Translations under genes and position numbers: made by a program | The notes under the pieces: model-generated | Seen by the model: only the letters and a program-made list of their open reading frames with translations | The model's database searches: none | Told to the model about the DNA's origin: nothing | Shown: one piece after another, positions 32,590 to 44,100 of the stretch | Layout: each line of letters starts with the position of its first letter | Position numbering within the stretch: the stretch's first letter is position 1 | Assembly: GCA_935421135.1 (NCBI GenBank) | Contig: OW285190.1 | Coordinates: 4,960,001 to 5,024,000 of the forward strand | Source: Bugulina stolonifera | Lineage: Eukaryota > Bryozoa > Gymnolaemata > Cheilostomatida > Bugulidae | Direction of reading: 5' to 3' | DNA: 64,000 nucleotides

Positions 32590-32960
32590 ACTTTCAGCCC
32601 CCGGGAGTCTCTATGCGTCACCCCACTATCTCATCGTGTGTTTACAGTGTTCTCTCTCTCTCTCTCTAGTGCTAGTCCCTCTTGCTTGCTCAGTCAGTTC
32701 TGACTCCCTTTACCTTATACTTTAGCCTGTATATTGTACGGCTGCACCTCACCTCGTCATTTTACTGATAATAGTGTATGTATGGCTGTAAAATTTGCTT
32801 CCTTGTGTTGCAATGAAATATCTTATAATGTATTACACATTGTAGCATATTAACAGTGCACCCTCTTGTTTGATCAGCTAGTTCTGACTCCCTCTCTCCT
32901 GTACACTGGCCTGAATTTCTACGGTTGCGCTTCAGCTCCTTACCTGAACACAACAGTATT
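32590..32960. repeat. Diverged tandem duplication with CT repeat
   Basis: About 32690-32760 and 32870-32945 share cagttctgactccct and cggctgc/cggttgcgc landmarks. A short (ct)n run lies at 32651-32667. No gene is recognised. Confidence 0.5.
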
Positions 32961-33316
32961 TCTAAAATTGTCATTTAAATGCACTCTAAACTTTGCTAAA
33001 ATCTGTGAGACACGTTATTAAGTTGCCTGGTAGATATTTTTTTCTGAATTTCAATAGTTTGAAAATATAGAAAATAGTAGAACTATTTTTCCACTGATGA
33101 AAGCTACAATTTTAATGTCAATTGTATAATAGCCCTACTAATACTAACACTAATCCTATAATACATTTTTGTCTGTTAGTGGTTCAGTTTTGATTTATTC
33201 AACACAAAATTGTGTGTTTCTCTTGTAATCACTCTTTTTTGGTAATATCTCAATACAGCCTTTACTAGTTATAAATCTACTCTATTATATAATGTACAAT
33301 GTACAATGTGCTGTAG

Positions 33317-33932
33317 CATCTATCAGGTTACCTAATAATAGTACCGATCAGGTAACCTAATAATAGTATCTATCAGGTAACCTAATAATAGTACCGATCA
33401 GGTAACCTAATAATAGTATCTATCAGGTAACCTAATAATAGTACCTATCAGGTTACCTAATAATAGTACCTATCAGGTGACCTAATAATAGTACCTATCA
33501 GGTAACCTAATAATAGTATCTATCAGGTAACCTAATAATAGTATCTATCAGGTAACCTAATAATAGTACCTATCAGGTTACCTAATAATAGTACCTATCA
33601 GGTTACCTAATAATAGTACCTATCAGGTGACCTAATAATAGTACCTATCAGGTTACCTAATAATAGTACCTATCAGGTGACCTAATAATAGTACCTATCA
33701 GGTTACCTATTATTTACCACTATTAGAGGTTGTACTTTACACACATGTAACTGTATTGTATTGTTTTTCCCATCGCAGTTATAGTGATGTCACACTTAAG
33801 CAGCAATAGGGCATGTAAATTTGCATGTACAGGTACAGTACAGGTAACCTAATAGGTACTATTATTAGGTAACCTGTTAGGTACTATTATTAGGTAACCT
33901 GATAGGTACTATTATTAGGTCACCTGTTAGGT
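33317..33932. repeat. 25-bp minisatellite with an inverted satellite block
   Basis: About 16 units of ctaataatagtacctatcaggt.ac run from 33317 to 33710. After about 125 bp of unique sequence, four reverse-complement units occur at 33841-33932. Each unit contains the near-palindrome aggttacct, so long cruciforms are possible. Confidence 0.9.
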
Positions 33933-34448
33933 ATCCCCTATAGGAAATTTTTTCCACTTCCTAGGTCAACTTTTTTCCAAATTTATACCAGTAGAGGTTT
34001 TTCGGGTCATCTAAATAATTCAAGCACGGTAACATAACAATCATTTATTCATAGCAATGTCTGAATTGCCCATTTCTATCGTAGTCATTTATGAAGACAG
34101 AAAACACATAGTTCCATACCAGGAAAACGTGCACATGTGCTATGCATGGGCTGGACATCCTAAAAACAATTCAATTTCCAAATCAGTTGCATGATTTTTA
34201 CATTATAGCTTCATGATTAAATTTCATCAATGTGACTGCTGACTTGTCTGGTGATTTATTCACTTTCTAACAATGCACTTGGTAATATACTGCTTAGTAT
34301 TAGTTCCTGATTGTAAATTTTATCTGTGTTCTAATTGGTTGCATTGGTGGGCCTACGTAGATAAATGTTATCAATATTATAGAATAGAAATCATCACAAT
34401 TTTAATTTCATGTTAATAAATCCATCCAGTATCATTGCATATGACAGG

Positions 34449-34990
34449 TATTCTGCATTCACGTATTACCTTCATAAAATTGGCTGTACTTCTGCTAGCT
34501 TTGATTGAAGTAAAAGCAAATGAGATGCATAATATTTATAACATAGGGTCTAATACCAGATACTGGATATAAGCTTGTTTAGCATCATCTTCTCTGTAAT
34601 GCTGTAAATATTTATTTCAATAAAACCTGTACTGTGTCACAGCTGTACACCAAGAACGCCGCATCTAATAAATAGTTATGTATAATATGGTACATTTTAT
34701 ACAAACCGTTTGTCTTTGTTATAATTTATGATGATGATGAATGGTATTACCTCCATGCAATTAGCTGTATTTCTGCTAATATTGATTGAAGTAAAAGTAA
34801 ATGAAATGCATAATATTTATAACATAGGGTCTAATAACAGATACTGGATAAAAGGTTGTAGAACATTATCTTCTCTGTAATGCTTCACAATATTTATTTC
34901 AATAAAACCTGCACTGTGTAAATTGTCACAGCTGTACACCACAGGAATGTGTATCTAATAAACTGTTTATGTATAAAAAGGTACATTTTA
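34449..34990. repeat. Two tandem copies of a 270-bp segment with poly(A) signals
   Basis: About 34449-34710 and 34740-34990 share ..gattgaagtaaaag.aaatg, aacatagggtctaata.cagatactgg, ttatttcaataaaacctg and tcacagctgtacacca. Each copy holds aataaa signals, so they look like duplicated gene 3' ends or a short retroposed 3' tail, but no coding exon is attached. Confidence 0.7.
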
Positions 34991-35256
34991 TACACTTAAA
35001 CACTTACATGTATATACATTACATCAATATGAAACAACATGGAACTAAAGAGTTGGTTAATATATTATTTTCCTGTAGTTATTCTCCAAATCGTCCTCTA
35101 TACTTGCTGCCCCATGCTTCAAGGTTATGCCCACTTTCTGTATTATAGTAATGTTTTGCACACTTATAATTGTACCAGAGGGACTGAGAGCGTTCTAACA
35201 TCCCTTCTATTGCATAATGTACACTGAGTGAATAGGTACTGACTAGTTTGTGTGAC

Positions 35257-35322
35257 TTATTGGTACGAACCCGAGTGTTTCTGTCTGTATTTCATGATCT
35301 CATTTGCTCTGGCTGCCAGTTC
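35257..35322 (-). CDS. Possible terminal exon of an unknown minus-strand gene
   Basis: After the acceptor gttcctacag, 21 sense codons (ELAARANEIMKYRQKH..) lead to TAA at 35257-35259. The helical, charged composition looks genuine, but no matching upstream exon was found between here and 38 kb. The solo LTR at 35554-36271 lies in that interval. Confidence 0.3.
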   Translation of the reverse strand, partial: ELAARANEIMKYRQKHSGSYQ

Positions 35323-35553
35323 CTGTAGGAACTTAAGCAAAGAGACTCCTAGTTAGAAGGTAAAATGTAGATTGATATTAAGTATATAGAAGTGTTTTCA
35401 TTTAACTCCCAAGAACAACCAAATTGCATAGAGAATCGGCTCTTATTGACCTAAGGTTATAATCTCATAGTCAAGCTAAAGTCGATCCTATACAAACTAA
35501 TGCTCTATCACGAATGTCCACCTAGAATGCCATGAAAGGTCATAATAAAGTAT

Positions 35554-36271
35554 TGTAATGGCCCAGTGCATTTATTAGTGCGGCCTCAGTCTGCCTGATA
35601 GACATTATTGCGCCTTAAGTGCCTGTAGACGTCTCACTCAACTCATACTCATCCAATTACTCTTGTACTTACTGTATATTGATGCATATACTTACGTTTT
35701 CATACGTTTCTATGTCATGCATTACTTGAACTATGTATCATAAATTACTGCGTGTAAATAGCCCTTTCATACCCATGTAACTGAGACCGACGTCTCAGAA
35801 TTTGATGTAATTAGTTTTGCACATGTTTTGCATGTTTTTAAGCATACTTTGTTTCGGGACGACCCATGTTGGGTCGGGCCTCGGCCTTCCGGCCTCCACC
35901 TTATTGTGCGATTTCCGGATGATGCTACGTCGTCCTTTTACCGGAACTATTCTCCGGAAGTAAAAAACTATATAAAGCGAATGTTTTATACTGCTATATT
36001 GTCTATGTTGATGCTTGGATCGGAATAAAGACTAATTATACAGAGTCTTCTCTCGTAGCTAAGGTTAGTTCCAGCTAATAAGGTCCTACGACCTTGATGC
36101 TCAAACAACCTACTAGAACTGAACATACTCTTTCTCAAGTATAGCACATAAGCATTGACTCAGGACCACATGACTTGTGTCGTCTTGGTTAACACTGTAA
36201 CTACAAGCTCGGTCAATCTTTCATGTGCTAATGGGTCGTCCCTCGACCTCACATGCACGAAAAACATCGGA
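35554..36271 (+). mobile_element. Solo LTR, family B
   Basis: Starts TGTAATGG after gtat (35550-35553) and ends acatcgga before gtat (36272-36275), a perfect 4-bp duplication. The terminal CATTACA is mutated. TATA actatataaagc is near 35968. The poly(A) site reads gaataaag at about 36024. It lacks several blocks present in 31021-31807. Confidence 0.8.
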
Positions 36272-36766
36272 GTATGTCCATCTGTATATTCTAATAAGAC
36301 ATCAAGGGAAACGACTGGGGCATGACTGTGAGCACCCAGGGGCCGAGGTACAACCCTGAATTGGGCGAAAGTTGTAGAACATATTAATATGTTAATTTGC
36401 AATAACTCAATGTAGGCCCAGTAGGTGTATACCCTCATGTGAGGACTAACAGTGGCTAATCTACTAATCTACTTTTATTCACAGCCCATTAGTACATTAG
36501 CTAGTCGGTAGTTGTCTTAGTAATGGTACATAGTATAGCAACTATTACTGACTGCAACCAGTGAAGCCGCATCGCCTATGACAATGATAAGTCACTAACC
36601 TAGTCAATTTAATATTTTGATCAAATTGGTTTTAAGGTTTTTCCATTTCCAGATTAATAGGTTTTACAAAAGAACATAATGAGAAATTAAGTAATAATAT
36701 GTGTGGCAAACATTTTTATATTAGCAATTCCTAAGTACTCCTGTTTACCCACAAATACATGTATAT

Positions 36767-37616
36767 CAGGGGGGTAACTTTCCTGAAAAAGTTGAGGCGG
36801 CCAAAATTGGACTGGCTAACAGTAGCGGTGTGGGGAGGGTGTGTACAGGATGGGGGAAAAAGGAGGGTGGGGCACCTCCCACAAGAAAGTTTTTGAGAAT
36901 TCACTCAAAAACAGCCATTTTGATGCATATTTGAGCTATAGGTGATGGTACAAAAGTACAAAATGTTGCATAGTAATCTGCAAATAGTAAACTTCAAATT
37001 AGTATACTGCAAAATAATGCTTCTCTGTTTGGCTTGGCCATGACGTACCATTGTCGTCCTTTACATCATTACATGACTTAGGCCTAAAAACGTACACACA
37101 TTAATAAGAGGGGAAATAGTGCAAATTTAGTTGATGGATAAAGATGGAGGGTGGTATTCTAGGGTTCCCAAACCCTGAAGAACAGTGTTCGAATGGGAAC
37201 AAATGAGGTGGGTGGGCACACTGTGCGTGCAATCTTAGGGCATTTCCTATTGTTGAACACAGAATTACACATGCAGTGATCCTATCTTACAGATGAGATT
37301 AGTATTGTCATTGTATAGCTAACAAATTGAGTGAATTACTAAAATGAAAAAAATTGTCCCTCGGTGGGATTCGAACTCGTGTCTCTATGCATGAAGACCA
37401 AGCACTCTACCAATCACGCTATAAAATCAGCAGCGGCTTCGTGCAAAAATTAGCCATCAATATAATGATACACATAGTAGCATCATTTTCATTAGAGCAT
37501 GTTTATATCACGTGGGGCACGGTAACTATGCCTTCCGATATTAGCTTAATTTTTTCTTCTTTTAACAAAAAGTTCAGGCGGCTAAGGCTGCCTGAGCCAC
37601 CTAGATAGTTACGGCC
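36767..37616. mobile_element. Non-autonomous hAT-type element, 850 bp
   Basis: Flanked by atgtatat on both sides (36759-36766 and 37617-37624), the 8-bp duplication expected of hAT. The ends, cagggg-ggtaact and agttac-ggcc, are imperfect inverted repeats. It contains a SINE fragment (about 37330-37430, minus) and G-rich interior sequence. No transposase. Confidence 0.6.
37355..37430 (-). repeat. tRNA-derived SINE head
   Basis: On the minus strand an A box (tagcgtgattggtagagtgc) and B box (gttcgaatccc) sit at tRNA spacing. They are followed by a T-rich tail as in SINEs (..gagggacaattttttt). Acceptor-stem pairing is not apparent, so it is not called a tRNA gene. Confidence 0.65.
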
Positions 37617-37998
37617 ATGTATATATATTTTAGTTATTTACCGAAAAATAAGGAGGACTAATCTAAATTTTTCAAAAATTTTCTGTATGCACCGTGTACC
37701 CTCCTCATTTGTTCTACTTCGAACACTGGAACAAGCCATGTCAATACTCAGTAACAGACCACTGGTAGTTATAGCAAATGCTTTGTGCTGTATGCACACA
37801 AATACGTAGGGTTAGTAATGGAGTACTCCACCAAATAATATACCTGCCAGTGTCTCTAAACTCTGCTGCTGATACCATATGTATTTCCATATACTAGTAA
37901 TGTGTTGAAATTTAAAACGCATTTTATGCTTTATAGAGACCAATTTTGAAACCAAGAACTAAACAGCATTGCTACAGGAATATTCAATCAGATAAACT

Positions 37999-39027
37999 AT
38001 GGCTGAAGGATTGGATGTTTTGGGTGCTGGAGAACTGGTAGAGATCATTGCTGGTGGAGGTCTGTGTTTGACTGGAGACAAGAGGGAAGAAGCTATCGAC
38101 AACTTAGGAGGCAAGAAATGCTGCTGCTGTAACTTAAAGCATTTCCTAGGATTTGTCTGCCTATGCTACGTTATATTTAACATCAGTGAGGTGGTGATGG
38201 AAGGAATAGCGTTCTACAGTTGTAGTACAGCAGAGGGAGTGGAGTATGGACTAGGCCTATACCTATGGCTGGGTGCATTTATAGCCATAGCTGTCTTTGT
38301 GTTGCCCGTAGAAATTTGGCTGCTGCCTTATTTCATTAGCAAGAAACCATCTTTTTGGAATAGATGTGTTGGTCCGGATACTGATCCATATTGTTTATGT
38401 AGTACATCTACGAGCCCCTACATAATCAAGAGTGTATGCAATATGCGATTTTCTATTCATCTATTTGTTGTGTGTGAAGATGCTTTACGGATGGTTTTAT
38501 CTTCTGGGAAATTTATTTTTGTTGCATCTGGAATTGAGGCAAATGTTGAAGCGTTCAAAGGGACATCCAACATCATAGCTCTTACCATTCTGTTGGTTGT
38601 TGAAGGAATTGCATTTTTTATTCGATGGGCACAAATGTACAGTAAACTACCATGCTTTGTACGCAGATGTTCTTTTGCCATATTTTGGAGAACAATTGTA
38701 TTTGATTTTGTTTCATTCTGTGTTTCTTTGATCGCCTTTGCTATCACAGCTCTAAGCTTCCGTTACGTGTCTGGCCTGTTTACCCCAAAGTATGACCCCA
38801 GGTACTCCAGTGTTAATCAAACTTCCCTATTTTATGAAGTGAACGCATCAAGAATGGTCACACCGACAGCAACTACTTTGTTAAACAACGTAACTGATGT
38901 CACCACACCTTATGACCGACCCTTTATCGATGATCCAAGTAATGCTATTTTAACATCCATAAATGGCATGTTTGGGGGAGTACTTATATTTACATGCATC
39001 ATTTACTATAAGTGCTCCAGAAAATAG
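37999..39027 (+). CDS. Six-pass membrane protein, unknown family
   Basis: A single open exon of 342 codons with a favourable start context (aaactATGG). A cytosolic N-terminus of about 40 residues ends in KKCCCC, a likely lipid-modified cysteine cluster. Hydrophobic segments are at about 48-70, 84-111, 150-175, 190-210, 224-254 and 318-337. The loop between segments 5 and 6 (about 262-315) carries N-glycosylation sequons at 273, 282 and 297, so it should face outside and both ends the cytosol. The short C-terminus is KCSRK. An aataaat signal follows at about 39190. No repeats or frame damage. No recognised transporter, channel or GPCR signature, and six spans argues against a GPCR. It is one of the best-supported host genes here. 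Confidence 0.8.
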   Translation: MAEGLDVLGAGELVEIIAGGGLCLTGDKREEAIDNLGGKKCCCCNLKHFLGFVCLCYVIFNISEVVMEGIAFYSCSTAEGVEYGLGLYLWLGAFIAIAVFVLPVEIWLLPYFISKKPSFWNRCVGPDTDPYCLCSTSTSPYIIKSVCNMRFSIHLFVVCEDALRMVLSSGKFIFVASGIEANVEAFKGTSNIIALTILLVVEGIAFFIRWAQMYSKLPCFVRRCSFAIFWRTIVFDFVSFCVSLIAFAITALSFRYVSGLFTPKYDPRYSSVNQTSLFYEVNASRMVTPTATTLLNNVTDVTTPYDRPFIDDPSNAILTSINGMFGGVLIFTCIIYYKCSRK

Positions 39028-40732
39028 TTTAACCGATACATAAGCAAAGGTTTATAATTTATAGTATATACAATGTAATTGCTAGTAAACATACATTTAC
39101 ACATGTAATGCACGTGCACTATTCAGGTATATACTGTAAATCAAAATTCTATTAGTTCACTTTGGTTTGTTGAATAATCATTTGTTCACAAATAAATATT
39201 TAGTCTATAAAATACTCTTGTGTCCTAGTTATCAAGACCCACACTAGACATTGCATTAACATGAAATGCTTACACGTGCGCTTACACATATAAATACTGG
39301 TACAAACTTGTACCTTTGCTTGCTTACATGCTGCAATTACTTCATATATAATAATCTAGCTGTATTAGCCAGAAATGTACATGCCTAAAGGCGTATTATT
39401 ATGTAACAACTGTTTGCATTGCCATTGAGTTTTTTCGGAGTGTAGCACCTTTCCTATATTATGCAACAATATTACACAATGATGTAATTTCCAATAAGAA
39501 TCTGGGACCTTTTTGTACTAGTAAAGACTATCGTTGTACCTCAGATTTTTTATTTCTGAGTCGGATTGCTAATGTAAGTGACCTCTTGACCTCTGTTGAT
39601 TTTCATATAAGCAGTACATTTTTGTATTATTACTATTCAGTTGCTTGTTGACTATGAATAAAGAGTTTTCTACTCTTAATCAATGATATCTTACTGTTTG
39701 CTGATAGCAGTGGTTATAAAAACACTTACATGTACATTTGGGGTCTAAGTGTATTATTTGTATAACTTCTCCAGGACTAGAACTATCACCAAGCAGTTCC
39801 AGGGTTAGGACTCTTTTGTTTTGAAAATAGGATTAATGTCAATCCACTACAGAAATAGTGAGTCTATATTTCTGCTGGTGAAATTTTAAAATAGAAAATG
39901 GGAATTGTATTCACTAGTAATTAGAAGTTGTCCTCTCTCAATACTGACTGAGAGAGGACAACTCATTGGTGCCCATATATCTCTATAATAAACCAAAAGC
40001 ACAACATACAGCTATTTTCTTGTTTACTTCTGGTGAGCCTCGTTGTTCTGTTTTCTAAATTGTAAGAGGCTTTTTGTGGGTAGGCCTACATATATGGACC
40101 TCACTGTAAATCCTTATTTAAGGAAAATAGGCCTAATCCTCTGTTTAGATGAGGGGTTCTCCACCTACATTGTATTTCATATCATCGCCAACTTTGTTCA
40201 ATCCAAAATACCTATGGCCTAAGAAAATCAAAAACTGCCATAGATTATAGCCTTGCTTACACAGATCCGTGGTCAGTTGCAGAATTTAATAGCTGGTTAA
40301 GCATTAAAAGAGATTAAATATATTTATTGAGAATTACACTAACACATACTCTAGTCCCATAAAACACTGAATAACAGATGTTCCATAGGAATAGATAAAC
40401 ACAAACCATAATATTAATAACAAAACTATAAATAAAATGAAATAATATTATACCTTGCCGTCTAAGGCTTTAAATGATCATAAATACAAAGTGCACATAA
40501 CATACATGTACATAATTACTACAATGTATGTACACATAATCACAATGCAGTCATGTAGGTACTAAATAGCCCAGAGTTTGCTATAAATTGACCTATATGA
40601 CTCTCAGCTTATCAGAATGTATTCAGATTATACTACAGACAGCATAATGAGGAGAGTTGATCAGATGATTCTAGAGATGTTTAGTTTGATTTTCTACCAG
40701 AACAGTCATCAGCTGTCAGTATACTAGTACAG
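39028..40732. other. Gene-free stretch with a perfect hairpin
   Basis: About 1.7 kb between the membrane-protein gene and the 27-bp minisatellite. It contains a perfect 15-bp inverted repeat with an 8-nt loop (39926-39963). No exon is recognised. Confidence 0.5.
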
Positions 40733-41110
40733 TCATGTCCTGTATACCATTACTGTAGTACATGTACTATATACCATCACTGTAGTACATGTACTATATA
40801 TCATCACTGTAGTACATGTACTGTATACCATCACTGTAGTACATGTACTGTATATCATCATTGTAGTGCATGTACTATATATCATCACAGTTGTACATGT
40901 ACTGTATACCATCACTGTAGTACATGTACTGTATATCATCACTGTAGTACATATACTGTATACCATCACTGTAGCATATGTACTGTATACCATCACTGTA
41001 GTACATGTACTATATACCATCACTGTAGTACATGTACTGCATACCATCACTGTAGTACATGTACTGTATACCATCACTGTAGTACATATACTGTATGTCA
41101 TCATTGTAGC
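40733..41110. repeat. 27-bp minisatellite
   Basis: About 14 units of accatcactgtagtacatg plus tactgtat. Because 27 is a multiple of three, both strands stay open; those ORFs are artefacts. It begins about 40 bp downstream of the stop codon of the 11-exon gene, so it probably lies in its 3' UTR or just beyond. Confidence 0.9.
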
Positions 41111-41151
41111 ATATGCAATATATACAGAGAGACGTCATGTTATACATAACT

Positions 41152-44100
41152 TCATCCATGTAGCAGTGTAAGCAGACAGTATAATTCATCATCTCCTGCC
41201 AGAGAGTATTCTGTCTCTACGCTGGAACTACAGCAGAATAAACACAGCAGGGTATTCTTCAGTGTACAAATAAAAATATCAAACCATGAGAAATTCTGTT
41301 CCCCTTAAAATTATCAAACCATTATGTGTAATTGAACATGTAGTTGAGGGTCTATTTTCATCATACACTGTAAGTGATACTGTGGTGAAACAGTCTCCGT
41401 GGCAATGGCCTTCCCTGGGCCAACCACACAACATTGACATTATACTGACATTATATGTTATCCATGTTATCTATATCCATTTATGGGTGTGTCTATTCTT
41501 ATACCATTATTATCATGCATGCTTGTACACTTATATATCCAATCAACTTCTATTGTGTGCCTTACTATTATTACCTGTCAATCAGACTAGTTGAATTACA
41601 ACTTGGTTTTCCCCATATACTGTTAGCAATTACCTTCTCTTGTCTGATTGTATTAAGTAGAGTCTTTTGCCATATTTTATACATATCACTTGGGGCCGAT
41701 GCTTCAGAAAAGGCTCATATTCATACACTTTATGCTCTACATTATTGTAAGCACTTTTTGTGCCAAGGCCGACCCTTTTTATGGCCGACGTCGGGCGAAA
41801 CCATCCATGTTGTTGCATCAGTTCCGGACCCGATATCTTATCAGCCGGCTGATACCTTATCGGCCTCTTTTGGCCGGAAACAGAATTAGTATAAAAGGCA
41901 GTACATTTTCTGTATCAAATCAGTTGTTGATTGCGCTCTAATAAAGCAACATCTCCTAACTCAAACCTATAGAGGCTTTCTCTTGTAGGCGGGTAACTCC
42001 ACCGGCGGATCCATAGATCCATACGGCTCAAGTTCATCCCCATCCTCGTTTAAGCATAACTCTACACCACTTCTACGACTTAGGTCGATCCCGGATTCTA
42101 TATGAATCTAGCGTCGGGCTTAAGATCCTAGAATACCAGATCTTTCATTGCACTCCTCTGGAGTATAAAGTCTACAAGACCTACGTCGGTCCTGAGCTCT
42201 TCAATGAGCCTCGGCATCGGCCTACGTTAGATATACATACCAATAAGAGCATATAAATACTGTTCACTCTTTATGTAATGAGCAGAAGGTTACTTGGTCG
42301 GCCTCTACCACCTTCCAAGCCCTTCCCATACTTGTGGCCTATCGGCACTGGTATGTAATCAAACTCAAAAACATTACAATACTATCAATTTAAAACATTT
42401 AGACCACAAACATGTAACTCACAAGTGCATATACCTGTAATGTGCAAGTACCTGTTGTTCTATGTTGATAAAAGCTATACTGTATAGAAATAAACTATTA
42501 TGTGACTTTATGAAGTGATACACTATCAGCGAAATAAGACACTAACCTCAGCCTTCTGTTCTTCATTGGAGGAAGTACAGGTACTTTGCTCATCCCTGGT
42601 TTAGTGGCTTTAGATGCACTAAAAGTATATTTACATACAGACTAATGTATATGAATACTTAATTTTTAATAATTTGGAGGGTAGCTATAATCGTGTGGCA
42701 CCTGCAATTCACACACCCCAGTGGAAGATACACATCATGTAAGAGTGACTAGTATTTGTATTATCAGAGTTACAGCAGACATCAGTAAGCAAGCATATTA
42801 TCAGAGTTACAGCAGACATCAGTTTAGCAAAATGGCAGCCGACCACTTTTTTGGAAACAAACCCACAGTTGAAGCAGACAATACATGATTGTGTGATGAT
42901 CACACAGACTAAATAATGTGCTGCACTAATAAACTATTGATAAAAAAGTGAAGTTGTCCGCTCTCAAATTCAATCTTTCAAATTGAGGAAGGACAACTTC
43001 ACCTGATTATTAATTACACATGAATGCTTATGTACAAGATATCTTGCTACATATTTCTGTGGCTGATTCCACCAGCTGATTCTGACAGATAAAAATATCT
43101 GCCGGTCAAAGAGTGTAAGGAAGGTTATTAGCTTTATAACACTAATTCTCACATAAATCAATTCAAAAAGTTAAAACATTTCCAACTATTATATATGCTG
43201 CCGACAATTTAGAGGATTAGTGGAATAGTTCCCTCTGGAGATAACAAACATAGATCTTACAGATGTGTTGATACTCACCAAGGGGAGGCACCTCGTCTTA
43301 AAGGAGGAAGTTTCATGTAGTTACTTGACCCCAGCTTATCTACTCTCTGCTCACTATAAAGTAGTGATAATGGGTAAATGGAAGCAATCTCACTACTTAC
43401 AATAGAAGTAGAGTTACCACATTCAAAAGTGGGAACAATTTGTATATAATTTAATGCATTTCCTTCCTGCTCACCTTTGTATCTCCAGAGCATTAGCAGC
43501 TTTCAGGGAGTTTATAGCGTCTCTCAGTGGTGCAAATTTGGTTTTTGTCTCACTCTTTCTGGACCTTCGGTGTCGTCTACATGTTGTAGGGAATCCAGGT
43601 GAGCTGAAATGGATAATAGTCTGTACCATTATTATTTGATGGAGAAAGTATTGTTATATCACAGATCAAATAATTTTGACTGAATAAAAATAATTCTTTG
43701 GCATTTGTAAGCAGGGTTAACTGCTGCTGCAAACACTTCTAGACTAAACTGGAATAATGCTAAAATGCTTAACTAGCTTCAAATTGATGGTCTTAATCAT
43801 TTCTGGCCAGTTTTCACATTCGTGTTTCTATTGGAGATGCGAATGTTTCTGAATTTATCTGAACTCTCAGCTAATTTGCAGCCAAACCTCACCTTGATAT
43901 ATCAGCAGGCAAGGATGGTTTAATAGCAATCTGATCTTTCTTCACTTGGGAAATTGCTTCAGGAATAATCAGTTCTCTACTTCTGGAAAAAACACATTTA
44001 CTATTTTAAATTTAGAAAGTAAAGTCTGTAGAACAGATATTATATTACTTGACCGCTCTCCAACTGAAATATTACCCATTTAAAGTGTACATCTAGTTTC

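Noticed and set aside
36160..36438. 92-codon minus-strand ORF
   Set aside because: Half of it is LTR family B sequence; no splice or domain support.
37355..37430. Functional tRNA gene on the minus strand (and at 26502 and 47808)
   Set aside because: A and B boxes are present but acceptor and anticodon stems do not pair; T-rich or unrelated tails fit SINE remnants.
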